Assembly (NCBI RefSeq): GCF_036324505.1
Contig: NC_086356.1
Span: 11,522,244 to 11,586,243, forward strand
Length of the DNA: 64,000 bases
Reading direction: 5' to 3'
From: Eleginops maclovinus
Lineage: Eukaryota; Chordata; Actinopteri; Perciformes; Eleginopidae
Shown: positions 24,965 through 34,000 of the stretch, piece after piece
How the letters are laid out: every line of letters starts with the position of its first letter
How positions within the stretch are numbered: position 1 is the first letter of the stretch
Notes under the pieces: generated by a model
What the model was told of the DNA's origin: nothing
Database searches by the model: none
Seen by the model: only the letters and a program-made list of their open reading frames with translations
Position numbers and translations under genes: made by a program

Positions 24965-27900
24965 TTATCTTTTGAATATCAAACCACAATGTATGGAGGC
25001 AAAAAGCACATGCACATGTATCTTCTTGACTACATAATACATTCATTTGAATTATTTTGTCATATTGTCTTTGTGTTTGCTTCCCGTCCCTGTCTTGCCC
25101 TGGTAGATTTTTTTGTTCTGATGCATGAGTATGAATGTAATAAAAGCTTCACTTATGCAACCCATACCGACTGAAAAGGTAATTGATCTGTTCTCTAGTT
25201 GCAGTAAGGCAAAGTGAGTACTTATTGCTTGATTGCTACTGAAACCCCCTTTTTGCAACATCAGCTTTGATTCATTTTAGATACATCTATTATATTCGAG
25301 GCTTAGATTCATCTACAAGGTAAGAGATAAATTATCAGTGAGAGGTTCATTTTATTGCTCAGCTTAGTTCATCTTCACGCTTCTAAAAAGACGCATGGCT
25401 GTTGATGAAAAGATCCACTGATTGAACCTGTCATGTCCTTTGTCATTAGATCGTCTCTCAGCATTTGGCCACTTTGACACACTGTATACAGTTTTCGTTT
25501 GATGCTTTGCTTGAAAAATTTAAAATGTGTGCTGAATGGCAAATACGTTCACTTATAACCTTCCCCCATTCCACACATATTTATTATAGAGTAATGTTTA
25601 ATACCCATGTATCTACTTTTTTTATTTGGATACACATAATGTTCAATACCATCAAAATTATGACTTTAGTACATGTAATACCTGTGATGATAATACAGCA
25701 GCAGAAATATTATCCGCATTACTGTTAAGGATTCTAATTTGAGCATGCACTTGCAAACAGCATATTTATTTTATATTTGATTTATAAGGTATCTCAGTTG
25801 ATATATTCAAGCATTCCTACCTGCCTCAGGGTCCAACTAAATGCACCTCATGGCATATCCTCAGCAGGGGTTCTTCTCAGATATGTAAACTGACCAGAGA
25901 GATAGATGCTCCTATTGGAGATATTGAGGGTGAGTTGGCTCTCCATATCTACAAGCTCCCTCTAAGTATGAACTATTTTCTTTTTGTATAGCTTAAATGA
26001 CATCATACAGTAGTTGTCTTTTTCAGATTCAACTTTTAATAGTAATTACAAATATAAGGTTGTCTGTTGTTAAGCAGCAAGACCTACATGATGCACTATC
26101 CAACCTGTATTTATATACAGGTGTTCTTTAAAATGTGAAACACCATTTGGCAGTGTTGGTCTGTGATAAGGCTGAGCAGTTTTGAACCACATTCCTCAAG
26201 AAAATGTCATGCATTAAATCAACCTTTTCCTTTTCTATACCTATAAACCTAACCACGTCTTTCCTCCATTTTTCACCCTGAAAAAAAGCAAAGTGAAAAC
26301 ATATACACACATTTATGGGTTCAAGTGATATCGATGATACCTCAGCAGGCCATTAAAGGTATCTGATGATGTTAAGTAAAGGCACAGACCCATTTTGATG
26401 TAATAAAAATCCATATTTGTGAAACATTATTGTATTGTCCACGACAAAAATCACATGACTGCTAAAAACTACTTGTATAAGCAAAGTATTGATCATCATG
26501 GTTTTATCAAACGTCGGCAAACAAAACGTATTCCTTTAATAAAAAACAGTAGGAAAAAATATAAGGCCAGTACATTTAGAACTGCTAGTGAGAACAACAT
26601 ACACAGCAGTCATAATAGCTTTTGGGTCACATCCACAGAGAGAAAAAGGTCCTGCAGCCAGCCAAAAAAAGTGACCATGTGTTTATAACATATTTATTAA
26701 ATCAAAACACTTCTATTTCAGAAAATGTACAATTCTAATCAAGTAAGCACATTGTGATACAATTCCGAAATGAGTTTAGTTTCATACAGGAATACGGTAG
26801 TCACAGTAGACCTGCTGAATACATGGTCCATACTTTTAGTTTCTATAGTGACAACAATCTTGCCTCATGTTGTGATCGGAGGGTATCCGGCAGACGGAGT
26901 TCAGAAGAGCAAACTGCAAATGCAATATAGACACCATGTTGTATCAGATCAAGAAAAAGCAGAAATAACAGATCTCTCTTATGAGTGGGTTTTCCCCCCC
27001 GTCAAAGCAAAAAAAAGAAAACCTTTGTTCCTACACTGCCTCTGTCAGCTGGGGAGATGTGAGACAGTTGACTTATTTGACAGTAATGTAACACTGAACA
27101 TAAAGGACACACAGTATGCTCTTTACTGTGAGTATTTCTATCTCGTTTTGACTTCTATAGTTATACTGCACATGTCGGATCTGTGAAAATGAGGCTCTGC
27201 GACTGCACATCGGGTGAAATCAATGCTTTAATTTATTTGACCAGAATGAGTTTCCATAAGCGGAGATAGAGAGGGCTCCTTCAGGGCGTTAGCAACATGC
27301 TCACGATATTAGGTCCAGCCTTCACCAAGGATCAAACAGTGACCCATCAGTTCATCAAACACTCCGAGCTGGACATTCATAAAACATGCTTTCCCCAGCT
27401 AGCTCCTGGCATAGACTCAGAAGTAATAAATCACATACTGTATGTTTCATGACCTAACTGGTCCAGGGTTGTAACGAGGGTTGTATTAAGACAGTTGCCT
27501 CAGATACTGAAGATAGGATTTGTTGAATTTTTAATCATGTATTTAATTCTGCATTACTCACCAGCACATCACCCGTACATTATGAAATTCACGTCTCATT
27601 TCATCATCTAAACCTAAAAAACATATGTATTTCCAAAAAAGCTTGTGTGAAAACAAACACTGGCCTGTTATATCTTTAACGTTTGTAAATGTTTTAATCC
27701 TACACTTTAAATGTTTACTACTCAACCATAGTCATGACCCAATTATCATTCAAATGGTGCTTGCACCGATGCACACCTACACACACAACTTCCACAAATG
27801 GACAATTTTCCCTTTTACAGCCTTCTTGTTATCGCCAGTAAACTGCCCCCTTGTTATTGCCTCCATGTATTTCCAATTATTTTATATGTGAAAGAGGGCA

Positions 27901-28610
27901 AAGGGACAACTGGAGTGGAGACGGGAGAGAAAGAGTGTGGCAAGCCAAGACGCTCTGTAAAAAACATGGGCAGGTTATAAGGAAGATAAATAGCGTGACA
28001 CCTTAATGGAGCCATACAGTTATCCTTTATGAATAAAGTGGAATTGCTTCATAAAAGGTACCGTCCATGATTAATGATGGAACTGAACCACTTGCATCGA
28101 TCCTGAACATAAAAGGACTCTCTAGTATTTACAGCTGTTAATGTTATAACAAATGGCATTATAAAAGTTGGACGTACTGTGAGTCCAATAAAATGCTACA
28201 GACTTAGGAATTACTCTGAGCCTCTGGTGGCCAAAGCTATTACTGTGTTCTTAGAGTCTATCGCTCAGGAGATAGTGATGACAGAAATACAAAGTACATT
28301 GAAAGGCAGGATGCAGCAGATACACACACACTCAGTCCTGCAGATACATTTGAATTTACCAGCCCTGTTGTACTTCACGGACTACAATGTCAATGATGTC
28401 ACTTCAAAGGAAAAATACAAAACAAGATTAACATCCTTTTTAGTGAGATGCAAAAACTGACGTAATCAAATGTCTTTTACTCACAAATTGAAAAGAACAA
28501 ATGTGGGTGCAAAAAGGGAGATGATGACCAAAAGACTGTTTGCCACAATCCCAAGGATTAGAAAATACAAATATATATTAAAACAATATATATAATATAA
28601 TAATATATAC
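24965..28610. other. Intergenic sequence, nothing identified
   Basis: AT-rich. The 138-codon plus-strand frame at 26770-27186 has no recognisable domain or splice context and is treated as chance. AT-dinucleotide-rich DNA at 28570-28613 directly precedes the MITE. Confidence 0.55.
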
Positions 28611-28615
28611 ATATA

Positions 28616-28832
28616 CAGCTCCGGAGAAAAGACCACTCCAAATGTTTCTTAAATCTTTAACTACATGTATGGCAGCCTTTCCAGTGACCCTAACTCCAGA
28701 ACAATTGTCAGTAGTTTATAGAATACAACAACAAACAAAAAATAAATAAAGAATAACTCAAAGACATACCTATAAATAATATTAAGAGAAAATGATAATG
28801 CTGAAGTGGTCTCTTATTTTTTTCCGTGACTG
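28616..28832. mobile_element. TA-flanked MITE (Tc1/mariner-like)
   Basis: A 217-bp segment begins CAGCTCCGGAGAAAAGACCACT and ends, on the opposite strand, CAGTCACGGAAAAAAATAAG followed by AGACCACT, forming terminal inverted repeats with small indels. TA dinucleotides at 28614-28615 and 28833-28834 flank it, matching the TA target duplication known for Tc1/mariner elements. It has no transposase frame. I recall similar 'cagctc.ggaaaaa..aagagaccact' ends in many fish genomes. Confidence 0.65.
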
Positions 28833-28839
28833 TATGTCT

Positions 28840-30390
28840 ATATACATATACACCTGTACGCCCACTTCTATATGCTGTATGTATATATACACATACATCA
28901 TCGACATAGACATATAAAGATTATATTATATTCATTTTGTTTCACATTTGTTAAACTGACACTCTTGTATGTGAGTTTAAAACAGAAGGAACGGGGTGAA
29001 ACAGCATTTTTTTTTTTTAGCTGATTGAACTGAATTCTGAGGGAAGCTTCTACATATGCGTGCAATCTGGTTATACATGACTTAAAAGATGCAATTTCTC
29101 TTTCTGCCGGCATTCCCACTAAGGATGCCAGTGACAATTTCCTGGGTTTGAAGGCTGAATATTAACACCTCAAAGTCATGCCTCTCATCAGGAGTGCAGT
29201 ACAAACAAAACACATCCCTTTTTGAAGCAGTCGAAGCAAACATGTGGTAGTGGTGAGAATTGCTCTGACACAATTAGACAGAGGTGGACAACAGTGCAAT
29301 AGTATTCCTATCTGGTGTTGGACATCAATAATTAAAGTAAAACATACAGCTGGTTGGAAAATACTGTCTTTAATATAATGTTAAAAGACTGAAAGCTGAG
29401 CAAATGATAAACCCCGACCAATTGTTTCTGTGTGAAGATGATTGGTTTGGATGCATGTAGCTTATTGGAGTGCGCTTATGCTGATCAGCTGATGCGGTGC
29501 ATAACTCCACCAGCACTAATCCGAACCTTGATGTTGATGACGCCTGCTTTAAGGGAAGCCTGAAGCAATGGCGGGAAATCAAGAAAAAAAATCCAGATAT
29601 GCAGACTTTACCTGCATGCTTTTTACCGGCATATCAACACATTTGCATTTACACAAATCCTATCCCCCAGGTCTGACAAAGCTGTTGGTGTTATGTTTAC
29701 TGTTTGATATAGAGTATGTTATATATATACATATTGAGACAATTATGATGTCACTTCTAATGGTTTCTGGGTTATACAATATTTGTGATCAATTTATATT
29801 AAATCAGAACACATACGTAGTCAAATATAATACATTTCCAAAGGCAATTTCCTAACATTATAACGAAAATTATTCTTGTAATATGTTTTCAGATATTGCA
29901 CTTCAACACTAAGCCAATCCTTTAATTTACTGTATATACCCTCTGAGGACTTTCTTTGTTCTAAAGGAAAGATGTTCAATCATTTCTCAATATTTATGTT
30001 TTGCTAAAAATAAACAGATGATTGCGAGATTATCAACTTTGTTCTCTTCCTATGTAGTTACCAAATTGCCTTCTCAGATTATTGTGCCCCTCATGGCCAG
30101 GACAATATACAGCATTCTTCCTATTAATTTATTTTCACACACACCATACTTTTCCATTGATGAATGGGCACTCACACATTGTTTATCACATTCCCAGTAG
30201 CCTCATCAACGGTAAAAAAAAAAACATGGCTGTTAGATTTATAACATGCTGCCATATTAATCGGTAACTGGAGCCAGGAAAATGTAGCCAAAAATGGGTT
30301 GGAGGTTGGAGGATTTGAAGTGGGACATGGAAGTTACAATGACATTTAAAAATGTGTCTTCAAGCCAGCTTCTAGCAGCAAGTGGAAAGT
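28840..30390. other. Intergenic sequence, nothing identified
   Basis: AT-rich DNA up to the BEL/Pao insertion point. No exon or repeat is supported. Short poly-A runs occur near 29582 and 30213. Confidence 0.55.
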
Positions 30391-30395
30391 CTGTC
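30391..30395. repeat. Target-site duplication, left copy (ctgtc)
   Basis: The five bases ctgtc directly before the left LTR are repeated exactly after the right LTR. A duplication of about 5 bp is usual for BEL/Pao integrases. Confidence 0.95.
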
Positions 30396-30955
30396 TGTAC
30401 TGGTCTGGGTGGATCTGAGCAGCAATCCCACTATCCAGTTCAGCTAAACTAATTGTTAATGAATAACTCCATGAAGCAGGGTGCCGATTATGAATGTTTA
30501 CTCAAATTCAAAGAGTGAAACTGAAACACAAATGTAAATATATATATCAGTTACGAAACTGGATGCACTAAAAATACAAATACACAATATAACATATTGC
30601 AATAACTAAGTGCACAAAGGTTGGAGCTTTGCTGTATCACTCCACAGACAATAAACAGATAGGGAAAACATAGCTAGTGCCATATAAAGTGGTACAAATC
30701 GACCATCCAATAACCAAAACAATGCTGTTGATGCGTAGCTAAGGACCTAACAAGCTGCAGTACTTACAAACATTGCGATTATACAGCTAGCAAGACGAGG
30801 ATGGTGGAAGATATGATTTTTAGTGTTAAGGTAGCTAAGTAGGCATTGGAATCACTTCCTGAATAGCCACTTCCGGTTTGACCGGAAGTACTAACAAATA
30901 AATGCGACTCGATAAAATAAAAGCCACAGCTTAAAAAAGAATAGGGTCCAGAACA
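30396..30955 (-). repeat. BEL/Pao 3' LTR
   Basis: A 560-bp LTR with TG...CA ends. It matches the right LTR except for A at 30617 where the other has C. In the sense orientation I find no AATAAA. An AGTAAA variant lies at 30497-30502. ETS-type sites lie at 30869-30889. Confidence 0.96.
30869..30889. promoter_or_regulatory. Head-to-head ETS/GABP-like palindrome in 3' LTR
   Basis: ACTTCCGGT and ACCGGAAGT form a perfect 9-bp inverted repeat separated by TTG. ACCGGAAGT is the consensus type bound by GABPA and other ETS factors. A further ETS core, CACTTCCTG, lies beside it at 30853-30861. It is identical in the other LTR. Confidence 0.6.
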
Positions 30956-30966
30956 CTCCCCCCCCT
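30956..30966 (-). other. Polypurine tract of the BEL/Pao element
   Basis: On the minus strand AGGGGGGGGAG sits immediately before the TG of the 3' LTR. This is the expected position of the RNase H-resistant primer for plus-strand DNA synthesis. It falls in the short untranslated stretch after the polyprotein stop. Confidence 0.85.
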
Positions 30967-31001
30967 GGGGTCTCTAACGAGCCCAGATAAAACCAAAAGT
31001 A

Positions 31002-34000
31002 CTAGTCTTGTGGAGAAAGGAGGAGGACCACTTCGGTCACGGGACGGGAGAAGACTCTCTGGGTGCCTTCCTTGACGACTCTGATGTCCACTTTCCTCAC
31101 GACCCCGTCCTGGCTTGGAAGAGTCTCCATGACAATAGCCATAGGCCACTGGTTTCTCTTGGCTTGATTGTCCTTCATCAGGACGATGTCTCCTACTTGG
31201 AGGTTGGGCTTCTTTTCCTGCCACTTGCGACGGCTTTGAAGCGTGTGGAGATACTCTCGTCGCCACCTGTTCCAAAAGGTGTCCGCTAGACTCTGAACCT
31301 GTTTCCATTCTTCCTTGAAGAGGTCTCCTTCCCCAAAGTGACCTGGGGGAGGAGGGGCAGTGCAGGTCTTCTGGGTCAAGAGCATAGCTGGAGTAAGGAT
31401 GAGAGGAGACTCCGGGTCTGAAGACACTGGGACGAGGGGTCTTGCATTCATCACCGCAGTTATCTCAGCCATAAGGGTAGTCAGGACTTCGTGTGTGAGA
31501 CGCGATGATCCACATTGAAGAAGCATGCAGTCGAGGATGCGACGGGCGATGCCAATCATGCGCTCCCATGCGCCCCCCATGTGAGATGAGTGGGGTGGGT
31601 TGAATACCCAGGAGCAGTTGTGCTCCTGAAGATATTTCTCCATGGTCTCTGAGCTGGAGCTTGGTTTATCCATCTCGAGTTCTCGGCAGGCACCGATGAA
31701 GTTGGTGCCTCGGTCTGAGCGTATTTGCTTTGCTGGGCCTCTGATGGCGAAGAATCTTCTCAGGGCATTAATGCAACTGCTGGCACTCATAGCTTCTATT
31801 ACTTCGATGTGCACGGCCCTTGTGCACATACATGAGAACATGACAGCCCATCTTTTGCTGTTGGCGTGTCCTCCTCTGGTTCGACGTGAAGTAACCTCCC
31901 ATGGTCCGAAGACATCCACACCGACATAGGTGAATGGAGGGGCTACTTGTAGACGCTCGGCCGGCAGATCTGCCATTTGCTGGTGTTCTGTCTTCCCACG
32001 AAGCTTCTTGCAGGTGACGCACTTGAAGAGAATGCTGCTGATGCATCTTTTAGCTCCAACCACCCAGAGTCCGGCTGCTCTGACAGCACCCTCTGTAAAG
32101 TGTCTCCCTTGATGCTTCACAGCCTCATGGTGATGACGCACAAGCAGGTTTGCGAGGTGATGGCGGCCCGGGATGATGATGGGATTTGTTTCTTCTGTTG
32201 CTAGCTTAGACTGAGTTATGCGGCCTCCGACTCTGAGAAGCCCATTGCTGTCGATGATAGGGTGTAGCTTCAACAGACTGCTACGAGGGGGGAGACTTTG
32301 TTCGGAGGCTATGCTCTTTAGCTCTTCTGCATAAAGCTCATGCTGGACACTCTTCATCACGAAGATCCTGGCTCTGTCCATCTCCTCCTCTGAGGGGCCC
32401 CTTGGACAGATGTGCCATCCTCTGCAGCTGCCCTTCTGTGCAGGCAGGGTGAAGGAACGGGCAATATGGATCAAGCGTGCAACTGTGGTGGTAAGAGAGG
32501 TCCACTTTGAGAAACGCTCAAAGCGTGTGGGGTCTGTTAGGTGTTGAGAGACTACGGTGAGGTTCACAGCAATCTCGGGGCGTAGGTCAGAGTCGGAAGC
32601 GGGGTTAACGAGGTTGAATGCCTCTTGGGGTTGGAGAGGATGGGGAGATGGATTCCGAAGAAAGGCTGGTCCGGAGAGCCATGTTGTGCTGCTTAATAAG
32701 GCCGCTGGGATAGACCTAGACCCGTGGTCAGCTGGGTTGTGGTCGGTAGGCACATGCCTCCATTGGTCTGGGGATGTGGTCTGTCGTATCCGTTGAACTC
32801 TGTTGTTCACGTAGACGAAGAACCGCCTTTCTTGATTGTGAATGTACCCAAGGACTACCTTGCTGTCTGAGTAGTATGTGATACGGTCGACCTCCAGGTC
32901 CATCTCTTCCACGATCAACTCTGCAATCTCGACTGCAAGCACTGCTGCGCACAATTCCAGTCTAGGGATAGAGAGGTCTGGTTGAGGCGCCAGCTTGGCT
33001 TTTCCAAAGACGAAACCGACCTCAGTCTGTCCCTCTTTAGTGGTGGCTCTCAGATAAGCAACTGCTGCGATGGCCGTAGTAGAGGCGTCCGCGAAGACAC
33101 AAAGCTCCTTGAGGAGAGTACTAGAGGGAGAGAAAGATGTGTAGGTGCGGGGTATCTGGAGCACCTGTAGGTCTTTTAATGAGTCTCTCCACCTGGTCCA
33201 CTCAGCTTCCCTGTTTCCGGGGAGGGGTGAGTCCCAGTCCTCGGCTTGCTTGGTGAGGTCTCTGAGGAGCAGCCTGCCTTGTATTGTGACAGGGGCTAAG
33301 AAGCCGAGGGGGTCATACAGGCTGTTTACCGTAGACAACACTCCTCTACGGGTGAATGGTTTGTTGTCGTCCATGGCCTGGAATGTGAAAGTGTCCGAAG
33401 CAATGTTCCAGGACACTCCGAGGCTGCGTTGTAGAGGGAGGTCATCGGTGAGGAGGTTGAGATCCTTGATATCCTTGGCACGATCTTCTGGAGGGAATGC
33501 TTCTAGCACAGCAGGTCTATTGGAGGCTATTTTATGCAGCCTGAGGTTGGACTCTGCAAGCATCATTCGAGCACGTCTGAGGACACTGATGGCCTCTGCT
33601 TCGGTAGGGAAGGACTTTAGTGCGTCGTCTACGTAGAACTCTCGTTCGATGAACCTTCTTGCGTCGCTGCCGAAGTTCTTTTCTTCTTCCTTGGCTGCTC
33701 TCCTCAGGCCGTAAATGGCGACGGCGGGGGATGGGCTGTTGCCGAAGACATGGACGCACATTCTGTAATCCACAATGTCACTGTCCGGGTCGTTGTTGTG
33801 GAACCACAGGAAGCGGAGGAAGTCCCTGTGGTCTTCACGCACTATGAAGCAGTGAAACATGTGCTGAATGTCGGCAGTGATGGCAACGGGTTCCTTCCGG
33901 AATCTCATGAGCACCCCTAAGAGGGTATTGTTGAGATCAGGGCCTGTGAGGAGTACGTCGTTGAGAGAGACTCCTTTGTAAGGTGCGCTGGAGTCAAACA

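Noticed and set aside
26770..27186. 138-codon plus-strand open frame
   Set aside because: Composition resembles translated AT-rich DNA, with no domain, signal or exon boundaries.
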